Position numbers and translations under genes: made by a program. From the NCBI GenBank assembly GCA_964016875.1, contig OZ024737.1, forward strand, positions 36,147,683 to 36,211,682: a DNA stretch of 64,000 bases. Reading direction: 5' to 3'. This document shows, piece by piece, positions 33,313 to 43,923 of this stretch (its first letter is position 1; each line of letters starts with the position of its first letter). The stretch comes from Fallopia convolvulus. Its lineage: Eukaryota > Streptophyta > Magnoliopsida > Caryophyllales > Polygonaceae. The notes under the pieces are model-generated. The model was given only the letters and a program-made list of their open reading frames with translations. It was not told the origin of the DNA and did not search any database.

Positions 33313-34147
33313 TGAATATTGCGCAGTAGATCGAGCATGCCAGATGATAGGCTCATATTCTCATATCCGCTTCTATTGAGTTGGTTCGTTTTGAAAACAA
33401 ATGAAAAACGCAAAGGGACAAGAAGGTTTGTTTACGTAGTTCGGTTTTACCCTACTCTGCGGAGTCTCAAGAGGGGGACTCTCCCAATCCACTAAGCATC
33501 AAAGGCCAACACACAATCGATTACAAGCAAGCACACATAGATGGCAAAAGCTTGGCAACAAGCGAAGAACAGAAAGTAGCACAAAGCAGGAAGAACAGAG
33601 AAGGAATCGGAAAAGCTCACAGAGAGCTCAAGCCACCAAGGCTCCCATATCCCTCATCTCTCTTTCTCTCTTCCCCTTTCTTTTCTTCTTCAAACTTCAC
33701 TTCTTATCGATGCACCAAGGTGAAAGAATCAGAGAAAAGCTCATGAGCTCCAAACCCTAATCTTTCACAGCGGCGGTGAGAATGGCAAAGACGAGGAGCT
33801 AGGGTTTCATCGTAGGCCTTTATAAAGCCCTTACTTCTCAAACGACGTCGTCCCGGATATGAGTTACTAGCGCTCTTCAGATCGGATTAGGCCCATGAAA
33901 CAAATAGGCCCATTAAGACGTCTTTCAGAGATCAGGGCCCAAAAAAACACATAAGCACAGCCCATCTGCATCCAATGACACACTTTCTCGAGCCATACTT
34001 GAACCAAGATGGTCAAGCGGCTTGAGAGAATGAATCATGGTTCAGTATAAGGGGTGTACAAGTGAGTTAAGGCCATGTCTCATGTTTCCTAGCATCTACA
34101 TTCATCTGTGTGTCACTCTGTATGATTGAGTGTTTACACTTACAACA
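33313..34147 (-). mobile_element. Probable Copia-type solo LTR
   Basis: In sense it starts TGTTGTAAGTGTAAACACTC at 34147; the other end is probably at 33313 (TG after ATAG; ATAG also follows at 34148-34151). It has a TATAAA box in GGCTTTATAAAGGCCT orientation (about 33818-33830). Layout, length and the TGTTGTAA start match the better-defined solo LTR at 53126-53945. Its family-mate makes this more likely, but the left end is not firm. Confidence 0.5.
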
Positions 34148-34457
34148 ATAGATTAAGATACATAACACCAGATGCTTGCCAAAAAAAAAGGAAAGATTAG
34201 GGTTTTGAATTTTGATTAAAGCTGATAAATAAATGACATTGTTTTGGGTCTATTTGAAAATACTAAAGGACGTTACAACTGTGACCATATATGTCATTAC
34301 CTATACTATAAGCTGAGCTAACTAGGAAAGCTTGACATACAATTATTTAATCTATCATATATTGGTTAATGCAATTAATTTGATAAAAAAACGGAAAAAA
34401 AAAGATTTTATTAGAAACCACATAGCTTAGCTCTTCGAAGAAATCATCTCCAGTGAA
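34148..34457. other. Spacer downstream of the BAHD gene
   Basis: AT-rich 3' flank of the acyltransferase. A polyadenylation region is expected here, but I see no distinctive element. Confidence 0.4.
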
Positions 34458-35816
34458 TCACTCAACAAACTCGATGAACTCATCATCTGATTCAAGTGCA
34501 CACATTGTTTCTGGTGGGAGGTAAATCTCCATTTCAATACTTGTTCCTCCCTCACGACCCGGGTAACAAATCACTTTCCCATCAGACTTGTTTCCATATC
34601 CACTTAGAACAGCCAATGCTTTCCCCATTCCAAATTCCGTCCCATACATCTCAAACCTTGGTGAGCTTCCAATCGTAATCCTATGAGGATCGGGTTTCGG
34701 GCTGTTTAAAACAGGACATCGCATCCAGTCCTTCATTAAGCTATGCACTTTGTTATCAGTATGAGTTGCCACAGCTTTGTTCAACAGCAATGCAACCCAC
34801 CCTAGATCTTGAGCAACCAATTCACCAGCTTTGCAGCTCACTATGGTTGATAGTATGATATTCCCAAAGTGATTTGGAGATAAAGGCGGGTCTACTCGTC
34901 TCCTACAATCAATATGAAATCTGCATTTTGCCTCTTCATCATCTTGGAGACGGCGCGCTCTTGTAATGCTCCTCCACACAAGTGCAACCAAGGCTTGGAA
35001 AGAGGATAGTTTGAGGCTGAGGTTGGACCCGCATTCCGAATTGGCCTTTGCCTTGATTTTAGCAATTGATTCAGGTGAGAAGTGGAAGAATCTGGCTATC
35101 AACTTTGGTGCTTCCGATCTGGTTATGATGAACTCATCTGGGTTTGTGTAAGGAAGCTTGATTAATGGCGCGGTCCCATCAGGAAACCATCTTTCGTGAA
35201 TTGGTGGTCGAGAAATCGATTGAATAATGTCTTCCCCTCCATTTGAACTGAAAATCTCAGACCATGTATTGAACAAGTGCCAAAATGAGCTTCCATCTGC
35301 ACACACATGATTTATAGAGCATCCAATGAAAACACCATCAGCTAGCTCGGTTACCTGAACGGATAGCAAGGGCTTTGTGTGTCCTTCATGGTTGATCGTC
35401 TCGTGAAGATCAAAGAACGACGATTGAACCACATGAGGAACGTATTTCGGAGATAAAACATCAGACACTCTCAAGTCTATAGTAGCATGGATGAACTTGG
35501 CTCCTGGACCCTTGTTACAATTGATGAAGACCGAACTAGTTTGTTGGTCTTCATCTACTTGAGTCTCGAGTTGACCTGCTAGTGGATAGAAGTGAACAAG
35601 GACGAGAGAAAGAGAGTGCTTGAGATTGAGGAGGAGTTTAGCCATGGAGTTATTAGAAGTGGGTTTGGTGTATAAGAGGCCTTTTTGGTTGTAGTGGACT
35701 CTCAAAGTAGTAAGCTCCATGGGAGATAAGTAAATTGGAATTTTAGCGTCTTCAACATCAAATTTGGGTCTGATGTAGCACTCTGAGATGTGTCTCACAC
35801 TAGGCATATTGGCCAT
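34458..35816 (-). CDS. BAHD (HXXXD-type) acyltransferase, 452 aa
   Basis: A single-exon, full-length gene starting at ATG 35816 (MANMPSVRHI). BAHD enzymes move an acyl group from acyl-CoA to an alcohol or amine in the cytosol during specialised metabolism. The catalytic HXXXD is HVCAD at residues 170-174. The second family motif DFGWG is changed to EFGMG at 394-398, which is known from the clade containing uncharacterised Arabidopsis members such as At3g50280. The VEDAKIPIYLSPMEL and HFYPLAGQL segments also fit that clade. Length equals the usual 430-460 residues with no stops. Substrate cannot be read from sequence. Same strand as the MIC19-like gene, 0.9 kb apart. Confidence 0.9.
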   Translation of the reverse strand: MANMPSVRHISECYIRPKFDVEDAKIPIYLSPMELTTLRVHYNQKGLLYTKPTSNNSMAKLLLNLKHSLSLVLVHFYPLAGQLETQVDEDQQTSSVFINCNKGPGAKFIHATIDLRVSDVLSPKYVPHVVQSSFFDLHETINHEGHTKPLLSVQVTELADGVFIGCSINHVCADGSSFWHLFNTWSEIFSSNGGEDIIQSISRPPIHERWFPDGTAPLIKLPYTNPDEFIITRSEAPKLIARFFHFSPESIAKIKAKANSECGSNLSLKLSSFQALVALVWRSITRARRLQDDEEAKCRFHIDCRRRVDPPLSPNHFGNIILSTIVSCKAGELVAQDLGWVALLLNKAVATHTDNKVHSLMKDWMRCPVLNSPKPDPHRITIGSSPRFEMYGTEFGMGKALAVLSGYGNKSDGKVICYPGREGGTSIEMEIYLPPETMCALESDDEFIEFVE

Positions 35817-35890
35817 TGAAGATTCCTCTTAATCTGCTTTTTAGGTTTAGGAAGCAAGGCAAAGACTTCGATGTTCTATCTATATTATTA

Positions 35891-35900
35891 TGCTTATACA
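35891..35900 (-). promoter_or_regulatory. Candidate TATA box of the BAHD gene
   Basis: The minus strand reads TGTATAAGCA about 75 bases upstream of the ATG, leaving room for a short 5'UTR. Weak single-motif evidence. Confidence 0.35.
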
Positions 35901-36740
35901 TCCAGCTCAAAATTGGTAAATTTCACCTGCCAAGTTCTTCGTAAATCTCAAACCACGTGATGATGTTGGCACCGACTGCGGACCATTCATTTCATCTGCC
36001 TAGATTATTCTTATGCCATAAAGACCACATGTCAATTGCAAATTCACCTATAGTTATATATTCAAATTCACCATCTAAACAAAAGCATAAACTAATGAAC
36101 AAGACTTCTTTTTCCTTATATATTGCATTTTATAGTTGGTTAGTCATGCTGGAAACTTTCCACATTGTAAATTTATAATGCCATGTACAAAGTCTATTCT
36201 TTGAAATCTTATACTCGTTCTTTCTAGTTATATTTATCTTAGTTATACACCTGCACTCATGGTTTCATTGGCGTGGTAGTTATACTCTTACGCAGTTAAA
36301 CTCGTTCTTCCATTGGCGGAAAACATACTACTTGGGCATGTCAATTGTTTCGACTTAGTATTTCCAACCGGGAATTGCATACACAGTGTAAGCGAACGTA
36401 TCATTTGCTCATATGATCATAATACACGCTAACCTAAGCAATCCCAGTATCCAATTGCAAGAGATCAAACCAGAAAACGAAGGCACAGTATAGCATTCAC
36501 CTGCATTATCAATTGGAAACTTCAGAACAAGAACCTCTTCAATTCAACACTATATTCAGTTCACTGGGTCATCAAAAGATTTATCAGGGTGCTCAAAACC
36601 ACAGCAGGGTTCAATAATCATCAGGCATTTTATACCTGACAAAATCTCAGTTCTCTCTTCAGTCTTTCCCTTATTTCCACACAAAAATCATCAGGGTCAA
36701 TTTGACTAACTGTCAAAAGGAGTAATTTTTACCTATTCTG
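35901..36740. other. Intergenic DNA between the BAHD and MIC19-like genes
   Basis: AT-rich, no gene. It should contain the BAHD promoter (right-hand side of that gene) and the 3'UTR of the MIC19-like gene. The frame 35957-36178 is a chance frame. Confidence 0.5.
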
Positions 36741-37280
36741 TTACGGCTGAGTTTGCTGTCTAACTCTGCGGGCACAATATTCAAAACTTTTCACCGCATC
36801 AGCGCATTTTAGTGGATCCTTGAGATGTTCCTTGTAGCAAGACAAGCAGGCGTCTTTCTCAGACAAACACGGCATGGGTTTCTGAAATGGGATCTTGAAC
36901 TCCTTCTCATGGAGTTCTTTTGCTCTTTCTGTCACTTGTTTCACCATATCTTTCTCTTGCTTCTCCAGCCTCTCTAAAACCCTCTCGCTCGCTCTTAAAA
37001 CAGACTTGATCTCTTCAAGCTTTGGATTTGCAGGTTGAGGAGGTGGTGGGGCCACTGGCAGATAAGGCTGGAGTGGCCATCCAGGAAGAACAGCAGCGGG
37101 AGGAGGGAACTTGTGGGAATCACCAGAATCAGATGCCTGCTTCTGGTGCACTTTTGACTCAGGCTGATGAGTTTTTTTGGGTACTTTTGGTTTCGGTTTC
37201 CTTGCTTTCTTCTTCTCACCGTCTTCTACCAGACGGTTGATGAGTTCGCTGCTAATCTGGATCGTAAAGGCTTCACTCAT
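36741..37280 (-). CDS. Twin-CX9C (CHCH) protein, MIC19/CHCHD3-like, 179 aa
   Basis: Start chosen at ATG 37280 (MSEAFTIQ), six bases after a predicted splice acceptor; the frame extends further but only through intron-like sequence. Residues 20-50 are Lys-rich, 55-85 Pro-rich, 88-130 a predicted coiled coil (LEEIKSVLRASERVLERLEKQEKD). The C-terminal CHCH fold has C138, C148, C159 and C169, i.e. CX9C-X10-CX9C, with an extra C145. The same spacing, and the start of the second helix (CYKEH, compared with CYREN), is found in animal MIC19/CHCHD3. Such proteins are oxidised by MIA40 in the intermembrane space and join MICOS at crista junctions. Plant MICOS membership is inferred from the pattern only. 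Confidence 0.7.
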   Translation of the reverse strand: MSEAFTIQISSELINRLVEDGEKKKARKPKPKVPKKTHQPESKVHQKQASDSGDSHKFPPPAAVLPGWPLQPYLPVAPPPPQPANPKLEEIKSVLRASERVLERLEKQEKDMVKQVTERAKELHEKEFKIPFQKPMPCLSEKDACLSCYKEHLKDPLKCADAVKSFEYCARRVRQQTQP

Positions 37281-37285
37281 TTTTA

Positions 37286-39446
37286 CTGTCAAAAGATAAT
37301 GAGCTGAACAAGAGTAAGGAAGATGACTTCTGATCACATCAGAAAACAATGCAAAATAAAATGTGTTTTTAAACCTAAGAACACAAATAATTAACAATTG
37401 TCCAAGTCATAAGAACTGCAAATGTCAAGGTGAAGGAGGGGGCGAAAGAAAGGGGATGAAAAAATAGAGGCCCTGTGGGGTTTAGACATTTGAGATTAAA
37501 CCAGTAGTGAACATTTAGGCATGTAAACTCATGCTGTTTATAAGACAGAGATCATTATACACATTCGAACTACATGCATTGGCTACCCAACTGTATACAA
37601 GAAGTCAAAGAACGAAGCAAATATCTAAGTTCCAAGATATTTTAAAGTTTTTTAGTATGATAGTGAGGTTGGACAATGATAAAATGCAGCAGAAATGGGT
37701 TCAAAGATTTTAGAATGACGTGAGTGCTTGATTTCTTTAGTGGGCATAGTGTGCTTTTAAATTCCTACTTCTAACAAATTGAGTGACAGATTTATTGCAA
37801 GTTCATAGTATCAACTATCAATTTTCTTCTCAAACCACATGACACCACCTAAGATTGCCTTCCTCTATCTAATCTTTTATGTGTAAGGTACTTAGTACAT
37901 CAGTATGAATCTACAAATCAAGCATGCATGCATTTATATACAATTAAAGTAACCTGATCTCTCCTCTTAAATCTTCTGATAGAAACAGTCAATTGTGTAA
38001 CAAAGAGGAAGATCATTTACGTCAATAAGATTCACAACAGCTCGTTAGAAATATAACTCCCCACTAAGATAGCAAATAATTAAGAATAAGAGATCAATGA
38101 TGAGGCTTCCACGCTTTTCTTTTTCTTCCATGTAACCCAATTCCAAACTCTCAGAAAAACAAGATTAAAGCAAACTCCCCTCAGTTGATGACATTAGGTG
38201 GGTGGTTATTCAGTTCCTTAGGAATTGGTTGTCTCAGAAACATGTTGGTGGTAGCTTAGTTGATTAGGTCTATATTATGAGGAAATGAGAATTGTGTCAA
38301 AATATTGTTTTTTTTATAAAACATGTTCTATATGAAAAACGAAGTCTCACAAGAGACAGATATTTCCGGAAGGAAATGAACACATTGACATGCTTGACAA
38401 AGAGATGCAAAGTTAAATCATCCCCAATTCAGCTTTAGCATTCAAATAGCCTCACCTATATATCGTGATTTCAAAAAATGCAACTCAGTGACAAATTATT
38501 TGACTGGAAAATAACAGAATAAGCTCAGAGACTACACATGGCCAAGTTGAAAGCAAGGAAACTGAGTAAATATGAGTTCATCCAATGGAGAAACCCTCTT
38601 CAGTGATATGCACTTGAAAAAGAAGTCTGCTTCACAGCATGTCTACTTCATAAGCATCCTTCCCTCCGGTTCACAATGGACACAAATTCATTTTCAACCA
38701 TTTTGAAATCCTCAACCAAAAGACTCGCCATAAAGCCGAAACTTACCCATGTTGTTTACAATAAACACAACTTGTCAGCTGAACAAATTAATTGCACCTT
38801 GCAAATCCAATTCACACTATATACCTATTCAGATGAGTTTCTTGAAGACCAATAATTAATAATTAAGGCAGATATTGAAAAGTTTATGGAAGTTTCAGCC
38901 CACTCTTCACGGGCAACATGATTATTTTTTCCCCAATTCAAGGGACATACTACTCTTAACATCACACGGAATTGCCAAACATAGATCCACATTTGGCCAA
39001 ATGAACAAAGAAGAAAAAAGGATCGTGATAAAAACGAGAAAGTATATGAGTTTATCCATAGCTTCACCAAATAAGATCTAAACGGCAAACAGGGAAAAAT
39101 GATTCGTTCGAGATACATTCTCTCAGCCTTCCAAATTTCAGGATAATCATGCAACCAAGATCGAAAGAAAGCAATCAAGCTCCAATTAAAGAAATCACGA
39201 ATGTTGCCACAAATTCCAGAAATAATGCAACAATCCGGTGAAGATTTGAAATGCCTAACCCTAGAAAAAAGAGGTTTTCTTTCCAAGGCAGCAACTACAG
39301 ATAACACAAAATGCCATAAATTATACGATCGAGAGGATGACGAACCTTGGCTGAAAATTCAACTCAATCATGCCCTAAACCATCCTATTTCAACCATTTA
39401 ACCCATCAATTGAAAAAAAAAAAACTAAATCGTCTCAGAATCATAC
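37286..39446 (-). other. Predicted 5'UTR intron of the MIC19-like gene
   Basis: In sense, donor CAG/GTATGA at 39447/39446 and acceptor TTTGACAG/TAAAAATG at 37287-37286. The 2.16 kb between has no long frame and is AT-rich. Inferred from splice-site shape and from the UTR-like GC-rich block upstream; an RNA read would settle it. Frames at 38825-39307 and neighbours are not called. Confidence 0.55.
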
Positions 39447-39620
39447 CTGAAAATTCAGGGTTGCGATTTGTCCACCACCCTCTGACTTCTGACGTCTGCA
39501 CCCACCGTCTTCCGGCGCTAGGCCGCCTAGAATGTGCTCGCCCTCTTCCCTCGTCACTGAGCTCGCCCTCTCTCGTGTTCGAAGTCTCTCTGTCGTGTTT
39601 TGCTCTCTGTCATCTATGAT
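39447..39620 (-). other. Predicted first (non-coding) exon of the MIC19-like gene
   Basis: A GC-richer block of about 170 bases in an AT-rich surround, with pyrimidine/GA-rich leader-like sequence in sense (AGAGAGCAAAACACGACAGA). It ends at a canonical donor. The transcription start must lie near 39620-39660, right beside the MULE terminus at 39663. Confidence 0.5.
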
Positions 39621-39653
39621 AGAAAACAACCAGATATCATTTATTAGGTTAAT

Positions 39654-39662
39654 TATTCTTTT
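39654..39662. repeat. 9-bp target duplication TATTCTTTT, left copy
   Basis: TATTCTTTT at 39654-39662 recurs at 43481-43489, flanking inverted termini. A 9-bp duplication is diagnostic of Mutator-type elements. Confidence 0.85.
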
Positions 39663-40939
39663 GGGGAAATTGAATTTAACCACCCCTTATATTATACATT
39701 TTGTGTTTAACCACTCCTTAAATTAAATTCTACATTAAACCACCCCTTATATATCCAACTATACAAGTCACCTCCTTTTTAACAGATACGTTAAATTTCT
39801 GTTATGTTTTGTACTTATTTTTTTTGATTGAAATATGTTTTGTACTCTTAGATTAACCCTATCATTTTTAATTTTTATTGTATTTCTAAAAAGAAGAAAA
39901 CTTTTTACATTGAGTATCTTTTTCGATTGAGCCATCTTTTTTGATTGAGCATTCTATCCTAATCCCATCTTCTCCATTCAATTTCATTCCAATAGTCCAA
40001 ATTCTCCACCAAAATAACATTAAATTAACCTCTGTTTAAATTCCAACACCAACCGGTGCAAAACTCAAGCCCCAAATGCCTCAATTCTGCTAATTCGTAT
40101 CCGGTGGCGGCAATGTCCAGATCCGCCATTCTCGGCAGTGGCGATGTCCAGATTCGCCATTCTCATCGGTTGTTGAACTTTCTTCAAAGCTATAACCTTG
40201 CCTCCAATACAATCTTGTAACAGTCATCACCTACTCCACAATCCACATTCATCAATCATCTTATTCAGATCCACCTTCTATTTCATTACCCGACTCAAAT
40301 CTGTCTTCCTTGTCGACTCCTCTTGTTACCATCCTCCTTCCCACCTTCATCGAGGTCTCACGTCTCACCGGCGGCGGCAACGACGTCGACTACTCAGTCT
40401 ACTCTTCCATCCAGTTCCACCCATTATAACTATTGAAGGGCTTCTCTTCCCTTATAATCATGAGAAAAAGACGGCACTATACTAGTTTCAAACATCAATT
40501 CCATAAATATACCCCTATATTAGTATTTTGACAAAAATAACCTGTTACAAGAAATTGGACAAAATTACCCCTAAATTAACTAGCATCAATAATACGTATC
40601 ACAAAAAAAAATCTTAATCCCACTTTTCACGCACCATCACCAATTTCACATATCACTCCTGAAAACTACCTTCACCGTCGTGGCCTTGCCGTACGTGAAG
40701 CCGTCCAGCGCTGTCCGGCGCTATGACACCGTCCCGCCCCGTGACACGGTCCTCGTGCATCCATAGGACCTCCGCCCTCATGGGATTACCACCAACCACG
40801 ACTATTGGGGTTTTGCTGCCGGACACCACCACCATTACCACTGTTTTAAGGAAGCCGCCGTGTTTTGCCGCCGAACTCCTGATGTCGGAATTGGTCTATG
40901 CATCTGTACAAGACGAAGAAGCACGTATAAAAAATTTAA

Positions 40940-42360
40940 TGTAACAACTTGTAGGTTATTACGTACTACTATTACATTAATTTAGTAAGTTTTATAGTTT
41001 AATTGTTACACAAAGTTAATTAATTTAGTGTTATGTAAATTAATTTGTGATACATAAAAAAATTAAACTAATGTTGTGACATAAATTAATATAGAATAAC
41101 TCTTATAGCTTAAATATTGGTACATAAAAGTTGTTACAATATTTTTGTTATGTAAATCAATGTAGAATAATTATTGTAGGTTAAATATTATTACAATACA
41201 CTAATTTTGTGACATAAATTAATGTATAATAACTCTCTTAGGTTAAATATTGTTACATAAAAGTTGTTACACTAATTTTGTTTCATCAATTTTGAAAAGT
41301 TAATTAATTTAGTGTTATGTAAATTAATTTGTGATACATAAAAAAATTAAACTAATGTTGTGACATAAATTAATATAGAATAACTCTTATAGCTTAAATA
41401 TTGGTACATAAAAGTTGTTACAATATTTTTGTTATGTAAATCAATGTAGAATAATTATTGTAGGTTAAATATTATTACAATACACTAATTTTGTGACATA
41501 AATTAATGTATAATAACTCTCTTAGGTTAAATATTGTTACATAAAAGTTGTTACACTAATTTTGTTTCATCAATTTTGAAAGGTATATTAATGTACAATA
41601 ATTATTGTAGATTAAATATTGTTATATAAAAGTTGTTATACTAATTTTATTACAATAATTTTGTCACATAAATTAATATAGAATAGCTCTTTTAGGTTAA
41701 ATATTATTACATAAAAGTTGTTTTACTCATTTTGTTATAATAATTTTGACAGGTAATTTATATGGAATAGCTCTTGTAGGTTGAATATTGTTACATAAAA
41801 GTTGTTACACTAATTTTATTACGATAAATTTGTTACATAAATTAATGTAGAATACCTCTTGTGAAATATTGTTACATAAAAATTATTACACTAATTTTGT
41901 TACTAACTTATGTGACTCTACTAATATTACTTAAATTAATTTATAATACCTCTTGTAGGTTAAATATTGTTAGTTACATTAAATAATTAAGGCAATTTCT
42001 TTTCATTAATTAATGTATAAAAACTTTTGTAGTCTAAATAATGTTACATAAAAATTGTTACATAAATTGTATGTAGGTAATTTTGTTAATTCGTGTAAGC
42101 ATGATTTTATTACATTCAACAATGTAAGGCAATTCTGTTACATTCATTAATACTACAAATTAACAATTATGGTTTAAATATTGTATTACACTAATTTTAT
42201 TACATTAATTAATATAAAATAACTTGTAGGTTAAATATTATTACATAAAAAATTTATACTTTTAAGTATTGCTACATAAAAATTGTTAAATAAATTTGAC
42301 ATAGTTGTTACATAAAAACGTGTAGGTTAATTATTGTTACGGTCGAAGTTACATAAATTT
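40940..42360. repeat. AT-rich degenerate tandem array inside the MULE
   Basis: Units of roughly 75-95 bp built around TTAAATATTGTTACATAAAA, GTTGTTACACTAATTTTG and TAATGTAGAATAACTC. Spacing and sequence drift across the array. No gene. Confidence 0.75.
41015..41582. repeat. Exact 284-bp tandem duplication
   Basis: 41015-41298 and 41299-41582 appear identical by eye, starting GTTAATTAATTTAGTG and ending TTTCATCAATTTTGAAA. Surrounding units are strongly diverged, so this duplication is recent or an assembly artefact. Confidence 0.8.
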
Positions 42361-42387
42361 TATAGCTTTCTTATTTTCTCACTTAAA

Positions 42388-42590
42388 CCTAATTGACCTC
42401 ATTACACTAAATTCAATTTTAAATTTATTTTATGCCTTTTCATAATTCGATTGTGATTGTACCCTAATTGACCTCATTACACTAAATTCAAGTTTAAATT
42501 TATTTTATGCCGTTTCGTAATTCGATTATGATTGTAACCCTAATTGACCCTCATTACACTAAATTCATGCTTACATTTATTTCATACGAA
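42388..42590. repeat. 75-bp tandem repeat, about 2.7 copies
   Basis: CCTAATTGACCTCATTACAC starts at 42388, 42463 and (with one extra C) 42539. The last copy is partial. Confidence 0.8.
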
Positions 42591-43489
42591 AAAATAGTGT
42601 AACAAAAAAATGTACATAAAATTATACAATTGCAAGCAGCCAAGCACTATATACCGGAATGAATGTAAATATGGTACATTTGATCGCATCTAATCTGCGG
42701 TAGTCGACGATGGCAAGTTCATTCGGTGGCAAGTTCAACTTCTGCAGCAAGGTTGGTTTTGCCGAAGAATTGTCGGTGGCAGAGCAGTTTGTCTGAGTAT
42801 TGCCCCAGAATTTTGGACGATCGCCGATTCAAGTTCAGTTTTTCGAATCTAGCCTAACAACTCGTGGAGATTTTGTACGCAGAAAGATTGAAAAGAAGAT
42901 TTTTAAATATTTTTCTATAAAGGGTATTTTTGTAAACATAATATAAAAGATATATTTTTGGAAAATGAATTAGGCTGGGGTATATTATTGGAATAAAAAA
43001 ATGAAAGAGAATCATCTCCCTCCCTTATTCCGTCAAGGGGCTCAATTGGAGCTTTTTAGTTTCGATTTGATTTGGTATTAATTTTGTTGCTGCAGAGTTA
43101 CCCCTAATTAATTGCCTTGTTGTTCTAGATTGGAATGGAAATAGTTTGGTGTAATACTTGATGTGTTTTGGTATTTGAGAGTGGGTTAAAAGAAATTTGT
43201 GCCTTGCTTGTTGCTTTTTATGTACTGCATCATTTTGGGATTTGATCAGCAAAAGAAAATGATTTGGGAAGATAATAGATTAATTAGCATTTATTTTTCT
43301 TTGTAAACACAATAAAAATAAAGGGTAAAATGGTCTTCTAATAGATTTAACAGAAATTGTTAAAATGGGTGGTCATTTGTAAACAAAAGTAGATAAAAGG
43401 TGGTTAATAGTAAATTTTAAGATAACGGGTGGTCAAATGAAAATACTTTAAAATAAAGGGTAGTTAAGTGTAATTTACCCTATTCTTTT

Positions 43490-43742
43490 TCATACCAGCT
43501 ATGCAACACCCCACCATTTTAGTTTGCAATTCTTTATTTTCTACTTATTACAAAATAAGCCTAAATTAAAGTCTTGATTTAAAGAAGACTAAGGTTTCAC
43601 GATCCCCCTTTTCTTCACTCAAAACTCTTTGAATCTCCATCAAAATCCTCTTTTAACGTTCAAACTTCTCCTCGCTCACTCGCTCGTTGATTTCGACCTT
43701 CGTCGGGCATTTATGCGATTCATCCTGCAAAGTTCGGACGGA
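43490..43742. other. Intergenic DNA, nothing recognised
   Basis: AT-rich, right flank of the MULE. Confidence 0.4.
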
Positions 43743-43923
43743 GCATACAATTTTTTCGCGTGCATACAAATTTTGCACGCAACAATTTGATGTGCATTTC
43801 TTATATGCACACAATTTTCTGCGTGCACTGCTTCTTTGCACACAAACTTCCTGTGTGCACTGCTATTATGCACACTTGCAAATTGCGTGCACAATTGTTT
43901 TGCACGCAATTCGCGTACGTGCA
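43743..43923. repeat. TGCA minisatellite with 13/19-bp alternation
   Basis: TGCA occurs at 43761, 43774, 43793, 43806, 43824, 43837, 43856, 43869, 43888, 43901 and 43920: spacings 13, 19, 13, 18, 13, 19, 13, 19, 13, 19. This is a 32-bp unit of about 5.5 copies with two TGCA cores each. Overlapping frames on both strands (43653-43969) exist only because the repeat lacks stops. Confidence 0.8.

Larger units (their letters stand above)
39663..43480. mobile_element. Non-autonomous Mutator-like element (MULE), 3.8 kb
   Basis: Terminal inverted repeats of about 150 bp, imperfect: left GGGGAAATTGAATTTAACCA, right (reverse complement) GGGTAAATTACACTTAACTA. Inside each, TTAACCACC-type motifs recur roughly every 40 bp. 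There is no transposase frame. The interior combines GC-rich, possibly captured, fragments (40040-40440, 40650-40920, 42650-42860) with a long AT-rich repeat array (40940-42360) and a 75-bp tandem repeat (42388-42590). It sits in the promoter of the MIC19-like gene. The small frames at 40198-40485, 40653-40841 and 40723-40944 are not supported as genes. Confidence 0.8.

Noticed and set aside
38825..39307. 160-residue minus-strand frame in the predicted MIC19-like intron
   Set aside because: No family resemblance, no good start context and AT-rich; explained better as intron.
43743..43923. CRISPR array
   Set aside because: Eukaryotic sequence, degenerate 32-bp units without unique spacers.
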